Source: Bacteroidota bacterium
Lineage (GTDB): Bacteria > Bacteroidota > Bacteroidia > Bacteroidales > CAIXZF01
Length of the DNA: 64,000 bases
NCBI GenBank assembly: GCA_022709385.1
Contig: JAKLIX010000005.1
Span: 124,001-188,000, forward strand
Direction of reading: 5' to 3'
A program made the translations under genes and the position numbers. Below the pieces are notes generated by a model that was not told where the DNA came from, did not search any database, and was given only the letters and a program-made list of their open reading frames with translations. Shown piece by piece: positions 18,881 to 26,755 of the stretch; position 1 is the first letter of the stretch, and each line of letters begins with the position of its first letter.

Positions 18881-19624
18881 TTATCTGAGGCGCCGGGTTA
18901 GTTCGGTGGAATAGACGAAGGCGTTGAGTTCGGGATTGGGGGAATGGAGGATCTGGTCTCTGTCTCCTTCCCACCAGAGTTTGCCTTTGTGAAGGAAGGC
19001 GATCTTGTCGCCGATCTCAAGGACCGAGTTCATGTCGTGGGTGTTGATGACGGTGGTGATGTCGTACTCGCGGGTGATCTCGCTGATGAGGTTGTCGATG
19101 ACGTTGGCGGTTTGGGGATCGAGGCCGGAATTGGGTTCATCGCAGAAGAGGTAGCGCGGGTTGACGGCGATGGCGCGGGCGATGGCCACCCTTTTCTTCA
19201 TGCCGCCGCTGATTTCCGAAGGATACAGGTGGTTGGTGTTCACCAGGTTGACCCTTTGCAGGCAGAAGTTTGCGCGGTCGAGTTTTTCGCTGTTGCCGAG
19301 CCCGGAAAACATGGTAAGGGGGAACATGACATTTTCTTCCACAGTCATGGAGTCGAAGAGGGCGCCGCCCTGGAAAAGCATGCCGATCTCCTGGCGGATG
19401 GTCTTCATCTCGGAGAAGGTGAGCTGGGAGATGACCCTTTCGTCGTAGGCGATCTCGCCTTCATCCACCGAAAGCAGGCCGACCAGGCACTTCATCAGCA
19501 CGGTCTTGCCCGAGCCGCTCCGGCCGATGATCAGGTTGGTCCTGCCTTTCTCGAAGGTGACGCTGACATCGTCGAGCACCTTGTTGTCGCGGAACGACTT
19601 GCTGATATGGCGTGCCTGTATCAT
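18881..19624 (-). CDS. ABC transporter ATP-binding protein, MlaF-like (phospholipid transport)
   Basis: This 247-residue ATPase carries Walker A GRSGSGKT (residues 34-41), signature SGGMKKRVAIARA (from 139), Walker B YLFCDEP (158-164) and switch His196 (NTHD). The SGGMKKR signature is characteristic of MlaF/Ttg2A proteins, which power phospholipid movement between the membranes with an MlaE permease and an MCE-domain protein. The MlaE gene lies immediately upstream with a 4-bp overlap, and CvpA follows. No MCE (MlaD-like) gene is present in the window, so that part must be encoded elsewhere. It should act on the cytoplasmic face of the inner membrane to maintain outer-membrane lipid asymmetry. 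Confidence 0.92.
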   Translation of the reverse strand: MIQARHISKSFRDNKVLDDVSVTFEKGRTNLIIGRSGSGKTVLMKCLVGLLSVDEGEIAYDERVISQLTFSEMKTIRQEIGMLFQGGALFDSMTVEENVMFPLTMFSGLGNSEKLDRANFCLQRVNLVNTNHLYPSEISGGMKKRVAIARAIAVNPRYLFCDEPNSGLDPQTANVIDNLISEITREYDITTVINTHDMNSVLEIGDKIAFLHKGKLWWEGDRDQILHSPNPELNAFVYSTELTRRLR

Positions 19625-20361
19625 ATCAGGAGAAGCTGGGTAAGGATGAGGTTAAAGACAATGATGGCGATACTGCTGTGCACCACGGCCCGGGTACTGG
19701 CCTGGCCCACTTCCAGGGCGCCTCCCTTGGTATGGTATCCGTGAAAACCGGAGATGCTGGTGATGAGGTAGGCAAAGACGATGGTTTTGACCAGGGCGTA
19801 GAACACATCGTATGGTGAGAACTCGTACTGGAAGCCATAGATCAGGTCGCTGGAGCTGACCAGTCCGGTGAGCACACCCGAGAGCCAGCCGCCGAAGATA
19901 CCCAGGAACATGCTGATCACCACCAGGATGGGGTTGATGAGCATGGAAGCGATGACTTTCGGCAGGATGAGGTAGCTCGCTGAGTTGATGCCCATGATCT
20001 CGAGGGCATCGATCTGTTCGGTGACGCGCATGGTGCCGATCTCGGAAGCGATGCGGCTGCCCACCTTACCGGCAAGGATGAGGCTGACCATGGTGGGCGA
20101 GAACTCCAGGATGATAGACTGCCGGGTGGCAAAACCCACGGTGTAAAGCGGCACGAGGGGACTGTCGATGTTGAAGGCGGTTTGTATGGTGATGACCGCG
20201 CCGATAAAGACCGAGATGATGGCTACGATCCAGAGGGAGTCGAGGCCGAGGTGGTCGATCTCCAGGATGATCTGCCTGCGGTAGATGCTTTTTTTGTCGG
20301 GTTTACTCAGCACCAGCCGCATCAAAAGCAGGTAACGGCCAAGGTCGGTCAATATTTTCAC
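19621..20361 (-). CDS. MlaE family ABC transporter permease
   Basis: This 246-residue permease has about five hydrophobic segments and strong MlaE signatures: VFIGAVITIQTAF, the conserved block SLILAGKVGSRIASEIGTM, and MRVTEQIDALEIMGI. MlaE forms the membrane part of the phospholipid transporter with the MlaF ATPase encoded directly downstream (4-bp overlap). Length is somewhat shorter than many homologues but all core motifs are present. It is the first gene of the operon; a TAnnTTCG promoter-like box lies 20 bp upstream. The gene diverges from the small lipoprotein / SprT pair. Confidence 0.93.
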   Translation of the reverse strand: MKILTDLGRYLLLMRLVLSKPDKKSIYRRQIILEIDHLGLDSLWIVAIISVFIGAVITIQTAFNIDSPLVPLYTVGFATRQSIILEFSPTMVSLILAGKVGSRIASEIGTMRVTEQIDALEIMGINSASYLILPKVIASMLINPILVVISMFLGIFGGWLSGVLTGLVSSSDLIYGFQYEFSPYDVFYALVKTIVFAYLITSISGFHGYHTKGGALEVGQASTRAVVHSSIAIIVFNLILTQLLLI

Positions 20362-20380
20362 CCGGAAGGCGTTTAGAATG

Positions 20381-20388
20381 CGAAAGTA
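20381..20388 (-). promoter_or_regulatory. -7-like box upstream of mlaE
   Basis: On the minus strand this reads TACTTTCG, one base from TAnnTTTG, 19 bp before the mlaE ATG. The window has several such TAnnTTCG variants. No -33 TTTG is visible, so support is moderate. Confidence 0.4.
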
Positions 20389-20470
20389 ATTTTTTCCCGG
20401 CGAAAAACAGTCCGGACAAGGCGAGTTTTTTTGAACTTTGCAGCCGCTTCACTGTTGAACAACTTCCACT

Positions 20471-20674
20471 ATGCGCATGAATCTGCCCCGACAAAGCCGT
20501 TTGATCCTCATCCTGCTGCTGCTTTACCTGGCAGTGGGAGCTTGCAGCAGCGCCCGCCGGGGCGGGATGTCGCCTCCCAAAAAGAAGCGGAAGAAGTGTG
20601 ACTGTCCGAAATGGACCCATACACCCGGATCCCTGCCTCCCCATACTTACCGTTACAAAACGACCCATGGTTAA
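20471..20674 (+). CDS. Small lipoprotein with basic stretch and CxCPKW motif
   Basis: This 67-residue protein has a lipoprotein signal (hydrophobic 12-24, lipobox LAVGAC, Cys about 25), a lysine/arginine-rich stretch (PPKKKRKK), then KCDCPKW and a short basic tail. I do not know its function. It ends inside the start of the SprT-like gene (8-bp overlap), which implies translational coupling. The conserved look of the CDCPKW motif and the clean lipobox argue that this is a real gene rather than a chance frame. An outer-membrane or periplasm-facing location is expected. The basic segment could contact LPS or peptidoglycan; that is speculation. Confidence 0.68.
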   Translation: MRMNLPRQSRLILILLLLYLAVGACSSARRGGMSPPKKKRKKCDCPKWTHTPGSLPPHTYRYKTTHG

Positions 20675-21299
20675 CCAGGTGGAACTGCTGTCGCGTTTTC
20701 TTCCTCCGGGAAGCGCGGAAATGGTAACGGCCCTGATTATGAAACTGCAGATTCAGTTAAGGATCTCGCGTAAACGCAGCAGCAAGGTAGGCGATTACCG
20801 GCCGCCGCGTTCGGGCCATTTACACCGTATCTCACTGAACCATGACCTGAACCCTTATGCTTTTCTGCTGACCTTTCTCCACGAAGCTGCCCATCTGGTG
20901 GTTTACGAACAGTACGGCAGGGCGGTCCAGCCTCACGGCAAAGAATGGAAGCAGGCCTATGCTTCCCTGCTGGAACCCTTTTTCGCCCGTTACCTTTTTC
21001 CGGCCGATATAGAAACCGCCTTGAAGGACTTTTTCAACAGGCGGGGCGAGAGCAACCGCACCGACCTGGAACTGAATACCATCCTGAGACAGTACGACCC
21101 GCCCAACGGAACCATCACCGTGTCGGAACTGCCCGACAAAGCCCTGTTCAGACTGGCCGACGGCAGGCTGTTCGTAAAAGGAATGCTGCTCAGAAAACGT
21201 TACCGCTGTCTCTGTCTCAACAACCGCAGGCACTACCTGGTGAGCCACCTGATGGAAGTTTACCCGGTTCATTATCAATATAGTTTAAACTTCCCATAG
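20667..21299 (+). CDS. SprT-like putative zinc metalloprotein
   Basis: The frame is open from 20598, but the ATG at 20667 (MVNQVELLSRF) overlaps the lipoprotein stop and gives a natural 210-residue protein. Residues 72-76 form HEAAH, the HExxH zinc motif, and His90 in QPHGKEW is the likely third ligand, as in SprT family proteins. This family relates to the proteolytic core of eukaryotic Spartan; bacterial members are poorly characterised. The protein lacks a signal peptide and should be cytoplasmic. It is followed by the mannose-1-phosphate guanylyltransferase gene, which has its own promoter. Confidence 0.85.
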   Translation: MVNQVELLSRFLPPGSAEMVTALIMKLQIQLRISRKRSSKVGDYRPPRSGHLHRISLNHDLNPYAFLLTFLHEAAHLVVYEQYGRAVQPHGKEWKQAYASLLEPFFARYLFPADIETALKDFFNRRGESNRTDLELNTILRQYDPPNGTITVSELPDKALFRLADGRLFVKGMLLRKRYRCLCLNNRRHYLVSHLMEVYPVHYQYSLNFP

Positions 21300-21358
21300 T
21301 CACAAGCTGAAGACCTGGACAGTGCGGTAGTCATTATTCATTTCTCTGCAGGAAAAAA

Positions 21359-21386
21359 TTTGAGTCTCACGAAATCCCTATCTTTG
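21359..21386 (+). promoter_or_regulatory. Promoter for the mannose-1-phosphate guanylyltransferase gene
   Basis: TTTG at 21359-21362 and TATCTTTG at 21379-21386 match the -33 and -7 elements of Bacteroidetes promoters, with a 16-bp gap, slightly shorter than usual. The ATG follows 20 bp later at 21407. The rest of the 107-bp intergenic region shows nothing else. Confidence 0.65.
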
Positions 21387-21406
21387 CAAGCCAAAAATCA
21401 AAGGGT

Positions 21407-22495
21407 ATGTCAAACGATTATTGCGTGATCATGGCCGGAGGGCTGGGAACACGTTTCTGGCCCATGAGCAGGAATGCTTACCCCAAGCAGTTCATCGATA
21501 TCCTGGGCACCGGAGAAACGCTGATCCAGCAAACTTACCGCCGCTTTCTCCAATGCTGTGAACCCGGTAACATTTTCGTGGTAACCAACGAGATGTACAA
21601 ACCGCTGGTGGAAGAACAGCTCCCCCAGCTGAAGCCCGGTCAGATCCTCAGCGAACCGTTCAGAAGGAATACGGCTCCCTGTATCGCCTATGCCGCCAAT
21701 AAGATTGCCGGTATCAACCCAGCAGCCAGGCTGGTGGTAGCTCCTTCCGACCATATCATCCTGAAAGAGGACGCGTTTGCGGAGATCATTCATTCTGCCC
21801 TCGATGCCGCCGCGAAACAACCCTGGCTCATCACCCTGGGCATCAAACCCTGCCGGCCTGATACGGGTTACGGTTATATCCAGTTTGAAGACCACACCCC
21901 CCTTCCCCATGAAAGCAGGCTGAAAAAGGTAAAAACCTTTACCGAGAAACCGGAACTCGAACTCGCACGCTCCTTCCTGGCCAGCGGCGACTTTCTCTGG
22001 AACTCCGGCATCTTCATCTGGTCGGTGAACAGCATCCTAGAATCCCTCGCCACCTACCTGCCCGAAATCCAGCAACTCTTTGCCGAAGGAAAAGACCAGC
22101 TCAACAGCCCGGATGAAAAGGCATTCATCCAGCAGGTCTACACCCGCTGCAAGAGTATTTCCATTGACTATGGCGTGATGGAAAAAGCGCCGAATGTGTA
22201 TGTCTTTCAAAGCGATTTCGGCTGGTCTGACCTCGGAACCTGGGGTTCGCTTTACGAAACCCGACCCAGGGACGAAAAGGGAAATGCCGTGGTTGGAAAA
22301 AATGTAATGCTTTACGATTCAACAAATTGTATAATAAATCTGCCAAAAGACAAGCTGGCTGTACTCCAGGGGCTCGACGCTTACATCGTGGTGGAGAATG
22401 ACAACATCCTGCTGGTGTGCAGGAAATCGGACGAGCAGCAGATCAGGCAGTTTGTCAATGATGTCATGGTAGAAAAGGGCGATCGTTATGTCTGA
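21407..22495 (+). CDS. manC: Mannose-1-phosphate guanylyltransferase
   Basis: This 362-residue cytoplasmic enzyme makes GDP-mannose from GTP and mannose 1-phosphate, supplying mannose, fucose and related sugars for LPS and surface glycans. The nucleotidyltransferase signature GGLGTRFWPMSR is at residues 11-22, with YPKQF directly after, then SDHII, FTEKP and WNSGIFIW in the expected order. The length corresponds to the short form without the C-terminal phosphomannose isomerase domain of bifunctional ManC/AlgA enzymes. A good promoter lies directly upstream. The DPP7-like gene follows after 35 bp and the O-antigen-ligase-like gene after that, so the enzyme may feed the same glycan pathway. Confidence 0.94.
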   Translation: MSNDYCVIMAGGLGTRFWPMSRNAYPKQFIDILGTGETLIQQTYRRFLQCCEPGNIFVVTNEMYKPLVEEQLPQLKPGQILSEPFRRNTAPCIAYAANKIAGINPAARLVVAPSDHIILKEDAFAEIIHSALDAAAKQPWLITLGIKPCRPDTGYGYIQFEDHTPLPHESRLKKVKTFTEKPELELARSFLASGDFLWNSGIFIWSVNSILESLATYLPEIQQLFAEGKDQLNSPDEKAFIQQVYTRCKSISIDYGVMEKAPNVYVFQSDFGWSDLGTWGSLYETRPRDEKGNAVVGKNVMLYDSTNCIINLPKDKLAVLQGLDAYIVVENDNILLVCRKSDEQQIRQFVNDVMVEKGDRYV

Positions 22496-22530
22496 GACTT
22501 CCGGGTTCAATCACTAAAAAACAAACAATT

Positions 22531-24681
22531 ATGATTAAGCGATTCTTCGTTGTTTTTATCATGCTGCTGCAGGGATTCAGCCATTTGCGGGCTGATGAGG
22601 GGATGTGGCTTCCCCTGCTGATAGACCGCCTGAATTACACCGACATGCAGAAGGCAGGGCTTCGGCTCACGGCCGAAGAGATATACAGCATCAACCATTC
22701 GAGTTTAAAGGATGCCATCGTGCTTTTCGGGCGCGGTTGCACGGGTGAGCTGGTCAGTGCACAGGGACTGCTGTTTACCAACCACCATTGCGGTTACGGC
22801 AGGATTCAGGCACACAGCACGGTGGAGCATGATTACCTGACCGACGGTTTCTGGGCTCTTTCGCTCCATGAAGAACTGCCGAATCCGGGTCTGGAAGTGC
22901 GGATTTTGCTGATGATGGAGAATGTCACCAACAAAATCCTTCCCCTGCTTCCTTCCGGGGCAGGAGAAGAAGCACGGTCGAAAAAGGTCGGTGAGATAGC
23001 CGCCGAACTCGAGAAAAAAGCAAAGAACGGCGTTGATTACCACGAAGCGGTGGTAAAGTCGTTTTTCAACGGGAATGAATACTACCTGTTCCTTTACGAG
23101 GTTTACAAAGATGTCCGCCTGGTGGGTGCCCCGCCCTCTTCCGTCGGCAAGTTCGGCGGCGATACAGATAACTGGATGTGGCCCCGGCATACGGGTGATT
23201 TCTCCATTTTCAGGGTGTACACCGGTCCGGACGGTAAGCCTGCTCCTTACGCCAAAGACAACATTCCCCTGAAACCCAGGCATTTTCTTCCGGTTTCGAT
23301 CAAGGGGGTGGAAAAGAACGATTATGCCATGGTGTACGGTTATCCGGGCAGTACCGACCGTTACCTGACCTCATACGGGGTGAAGCTGGCCATTGAAGAG
23401 ACCAATCCCACCGTGGTGGCCATCCGGGAGAAGCGGCTGGAGATCATCAGGGCGGCCATGAAGGCCGACAAGGCAATCAATATACAGTATGCTTCCAAGT
23501 ATGCGATGATCTCCAATTACTGGAAGTACTTCATCGGTCAGACCAAGGGATTGAAGAGGCTGAAAGTCTATGAAAAGAAACAGGCGCTGGAGGCAGCTTT
23601 TACGGAATGGTACAGTGCGGATCCCGGGCGAAAGGAACGCTACGGAGAGGTATTGGGAGGCATTGCGGCTGCTTATGCTGAGATTGGCAAGGTGGCCAAA
23701 ACACGCATTTATTATACAGAAGGTTTGCTCAGGGGAGCCGAAGCCATCGGGCTTGCCAGAAATTATGTGAGCCTTTACAAACAGTTAAAATCCGGTGACA
23801 AAGCCTTACCGGAGAAGACCCTCAGCGAACTCAGGGAAAAACTGAGCGGCTACTTCAAGGATTACAATGCCTCCGTTGACGAGTCACTTTTCGCCCTGGT
23901 CCTCGGCATTTTCGCCAGGGAAGTGCCTGTTGCCGGCCACCCGGCGATCCTGGCTGAAGTGAACAGGAAATACAAGGGCGATTTCAAAAAATATGCCGCC
24001 GAAGTGTATGCAAAAAGCATCTTCACCAGCAAAGAAAGGCTGACAGCCTTCCTGGACAATCCCCGGGCGAAAGTGCTGGAGAAGGATCCGGTTTTCCGCT
24101 GTGCACAGTCTTTCTCGGAAAGTTATAATCTTCTGAACGACACATACAATGCCGCACAGCAACCGCTTGAAGGGTATGACAGGCTTTTCCTGGCCGGTTT
24201 ACGCGAAATGAACCCGGATAAGAAGTACTATCCTGATGCCAACCAGACCCTGAGGCTCACCTACGGAAAGGTACTGGACTATTTCCCGGCCGATGCCGTA
24301 CACTACGATTTCAAGACCACCCTGGGAGGAGTGATGGAGAAGGAGGAACCCGGAAGCTATGAATTCTCCGTACCGGACAAACTCAAAAGCCTTTATGCGG
24401 CCAAAGATTTCGGCCCCTATGCCTCCAACGGGGAGATCGTCACCTGTTTCATCACCACCAACGACATCACCGGAGGAAACTCGGGCAGCCCGGTGATCAA
24501 CGCCAATGGAGAACTGATCGGGCTGGCCTTCGACGGCAACTGGGAAGCCATGAGCGGCGACATCGCCTTTGAGGAGGAACTGCAGCGTACCATCAACGTG
24601 GATATCCGCTACGTACTCTTCATCATCGATAAGTTTGCCGGAGCGAAAAACCTGATTGACGAGTTAAGCATCCGTCAATAA
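22531..24681 (+). CDS. S46 family serine dipeptidyl peptidase, DPP7-type (hydrophobic P1 specificity)
   Basis: This 716-residue exported protein is a paralogue of the 482-2635 peptidase. The signal peptide covers residues 1-21. The triad residues are His85/86 (TNHHCGYG), Asp223 (RHTGDF) and Ser651 (GGNSGSP). The specificity residue 18 positions after Ser651 is Gly669 (AFDGNWEA), as in P. gingivalis DPP7, so a preference for hydrophobic or aliphatic P1 residues is predicted. Together the two enzymes would cover acidic and hydrophobic peptides in the periplasm. It lies 35 bp after manC and 7 bp before the O-antigen-ligase-like gene, so it is probably co-transcribed with glycan genes rather than with other peptidases. 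Confidence 0.94.
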   Translation: MIKRFFVVFIMLLQGFSHLRADEGMWLPLLIDRLNYTDMQKAGLRLTAEEIYSINHSSLKDAIVLFGRGCTGELVSAQGLLFTNHHCGYGRIQAHSTVEHDYLTDGFWALSLHEELPNPGLEVRILLMMENVTNKILPLLPSGAGEEARSKKVGEIAAELEKKAKNGVDYHEAVVKSFFNGNEYYLFLYEVYKDVRLVGAPPSSVGKFGGDTDNWMWPRHTGDFSIFRVYTGPDGKPAPYAKDNIPLKPRHFLPVSIKGVEKNDYAMVYGYPGSTDRYLTSYGVKLAIEETNPTVVAIREKRLEIIRAAMKADKAINIQYASKYAMISNYWKYFIGQTKGLKRLKVYEKKQALEAAFTEWYSADPGRKERYGEVLGGIAAAYAEIGKVAKTRIYYTEGLLRGAEAIGLARNYVSLYKQLKSGDKALPEKTLSELREKLSGYFKDYNASVDESLFALVLGIFAREVPVAGHPAILAEVNRKYKGDFKKYAAEVYAKSIFTSKERLTAFLDNPRAKVLEKDPVFRCAQSFSESYNLLNDTYNAAQQPLEGYDRLFLAGLREMNPDKKYYPDANQTLRLTYGKVLDYFPADAVHYDFKTTLGGVMEKEEPGSYEFSVPDKLKSLYAAKDFGPYASNGEIVTCFITTNDITGGNSGSPVINANGELIGLAFDGNWEAMSGDIAFEEELQRTINVDIRYVLFIIDKFAGAKNLIDELSIRQ

Positions 24682-24688
24682 AGCCGGA

Positions 24689-26755
24689 ATGAGCCGCGCC
24701 TTGTACCGCGGGCTGCTGTGGGGACCCGTACTGATCATTCCCCTGGCTTTCAGCCGGACCACCCTTGACCCGGTCTTACCGCTCCGGTTCATCCTGTTCT
24801 CGCTATTCCTGATCATCGCTGTCATTCTCCTGGCCTATCCCTGGAAAAAAAACAAAATACCTCCCGCCGGACCCCTGGCAAAACGGTGGCTTGTCGCCTT
24901 CTGCCTTTATCTCACAGTATCTGCAGTCAGCCTGCTGATCAAGGGCGTCAATCCTGCCGACGGTTGGTTCCAATGGCTGAATATCTGCCTTTTCGGCATC
25001 TCTGTCCTGGTCTTTTACATGCTTATCACCTTGTTTCCGCGCTTCCCGGAATGTTTCAGCAGGGCTGTCATCGTGCTTGTGTGTGTTTGCGCCATTTACG
25101 GACTTTACCAGTTTCTCACGCTCCTGTTACCCGCAGGCCTCACCCACCAGGCATCCTACCTGCTTACCTCCACCTTTGCCAATAAAAACATCTTTGCTGA
25201 AATCCTTTCTGTTCTCCTGCCCTTCCAGATTTACGGCCTGTTCAGGCTGGAGAGGCCGTGGAAAGTCGCTGCCGCCTTCACCACTGTGCTGTCCGTATTC
25301 CTGATCGTGATGAGCCTCTCCAGAGCCGCCTGGGTTTCCCTGGCGCTGGGACTTTTCATGGCCGTATTTTACCTTCTGCTGCATTCTGACCGGAAAGCAA
25401 TTGGCAAAATACTGTCCGTCAGAACTTTTATTCTGATTCTCCTTCCCCTTGCTGTATCGGCGGGGAGCATCCTTTTGCTGGAGAAGAAAAGCGGCGAAAG
25501 CGTATTTCGCAAGCAGGTCCATAACCTGTTGCATCCGGGTTACGGTTCGACCAGGGACCGTTTGTTGCTGTGGGAGAAGACCCTGGAGATGAGCCGGGAG
25601 GATCCGGTCTTCGGCAAGGGGCTGGGAAGCTGGAAGATCGCGGTGATGGAACAGGGTAATGAGGGATTGAAGTCGGCAGATAACCTGACCTTTTACCAGC
25701 GGCCGCACAATGATTTTCTCTGGATACTGAGCGAACAGGGCGGTATTGCGCTGCTGTTGTTTCTCCTGCTTGCGGGAATGGCTTTGCTGCCGCTGCTCAG
25801 GGGCAGGGGTGAAGGCGGGTTTGAATGGAGAATGGCCGTTTTCAGCGCAACGGTGATTTACCTTGGCCTTTCTATGTTTGCTTTTCCGAAAGAGCGGACA
25901 GAGCATGTGATGTTTTTCTCGGTTTTTCTTGCCTGCGGTCTTGCCGCCGGCGACGCTGCACGCGCTGCCGGACCGGGCCGGCCGGCCTTGCGCCCCCTGC
26001 CGGCAGCACTCCTGCTCATCCTGCCGGCTGCTGCCCTGGTAACGGGCATCATCCGCTTCCGTTCCGAAGGCTTTACACGCAAAGCATTGCTGGCCCGCGA
26101 CAGGCAGCAATGGCAACAGTCGCTCAGATACCTGGACCGGGCGAACAACCCGCTCTACCGTTTCGATCCCACTACCACCCCGCTTTCCTGGTACGAGGGT
26201 ATGGCCTGGTATAACCTCGGGGAGCAGGACAAGGCGTTGGAACGTTTCACCGATGCCTGGGAAAGATGCCCCTGGCATCCGCATGTGCTGAACAACCTTG
26301 CAGGCAGTTATGCCATCAAAGGTGACAACCGGCAGGCGGTACATTTTTACTCAGAGGCTGTGCGCGTTTCCCCCCATTTCGACGATGCATGCTTAAACCT
26401 GGCCGCGGTGGAATACAACAGCAGCCATTATACGGCGGCATACAAGGCACTGCGCCGGGTCGACACAGCCTTCCGGTCCGAACAATACCCGCTATACAGG
26501 GATGTCATTCTGAAGGACTACCTTGTGTTTGCTCTCGACAGCCTCGGCAATGAAACCCTCAACAGGGGGGCAGCACCCATCCTGGGCGACCCTGAATGGA
26601 TCAGACTTGTCTATTATAAGTCGATCAGAGAAAAAAGAGGACTGCTTCACCAGCTTACCCTCGATGTCATCTGGCTGTTCAATAATAATCAGGACAAAGA
26701 AAGCGTGGCCATCGCCGAAAAACTATTACCTTTGTTACATGAAAACACTCATTAA
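24689..26755 (+). CDS. O-antigen ligase / polymerase family membrane protein with C-terminal TPR-like region
   Basis: This 688-residue protein has about ten to twelve transmembrane segments over residues 10-450, then a soluble C-terminal region of about 230 residues with tetratricopeptide-like helices (WYNLGEQDKALERF, LNNLAGSYAIKGDNRQA). The periplasmic-loop motif of the WaaL/Wzy family is visible as RPHNDFLWILSEQGG. Such proteins join or polymerise lipid-linked glycans at the periplasmic face. In T9SS-bearing Bacteroidetes a WaaL-type ligase helps make the A-LPS to which cargo is attached; whether this protein does so cannot be told from sequence. It overlaps the start of the next gene, a T9SS cargo, by 17 bp, and follows the DPP7-like gene after 7 bp. 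Confidence 0.85.
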   Translation: MSRALYRGLLWGPVLIIPLAFSRTTLDPVLPLRFILFSLFLIIAVILLAYPWKKNKIPPAGPLAKRWLVAFCLYLTVSAVSLLIKGVNPADGWFQWLNICLFGISVLVFYMLITLFPRFPECFSRAVIVLVCVCAIYGLYQFLTLLLPAGLTHQASYLLTSTFANKNIFAEILSVLLPFQIYGLFRLERPWKVAAAFTTVLSVFLIVMSLSRAAWVSLALGLFMAVFYLLLHSDRKAIGKILSVRTFILILLPLAVSAGSILLLEKKSGESVFRKQVHNLLHPGYGSTRDRLLLWEKTLEMSREDPVFGKGLGSWKIAVMEQGNEGLKSADNLTFYQRPHNDFLWILSEQGGIALLLFLLLAGMALLPLLRGRGEGGFEWRMAVFSATVIYLGLSMFAFPKERTEHVMFFSVFLACGLAAGDAARAAGPGRPALRPLPAALLLILPAAALVTGIIRFRSEGFTRKALLARDRQQWQQSLRYLDRANNPLYRFDPTTTPLSWYEGMAWYNLGEQDKALERFTDAWERCPWHPHVLNNLAGSYAIKGDNRQAVHFYSEAVRVSPHFDDACLNLAAVEYNSSHYTAAYKALRRVDTAFRSEQYPLYRDVILKDYLVFALDSLGNETLNRGAAPILGDPEWIRLVYYKSIREKRGLLHQLTLDVIWLFNNNQDKESVAIAEKLLPLLHENTH

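Noticed and set aside
25127-26344. 405-codon antisense frame opposite the O-antigen-ligase-like gene
   Set aside because: The translation is Gln/Arg/Gly-rich and low in structure, as expected for the complement of membrane-protein codons.
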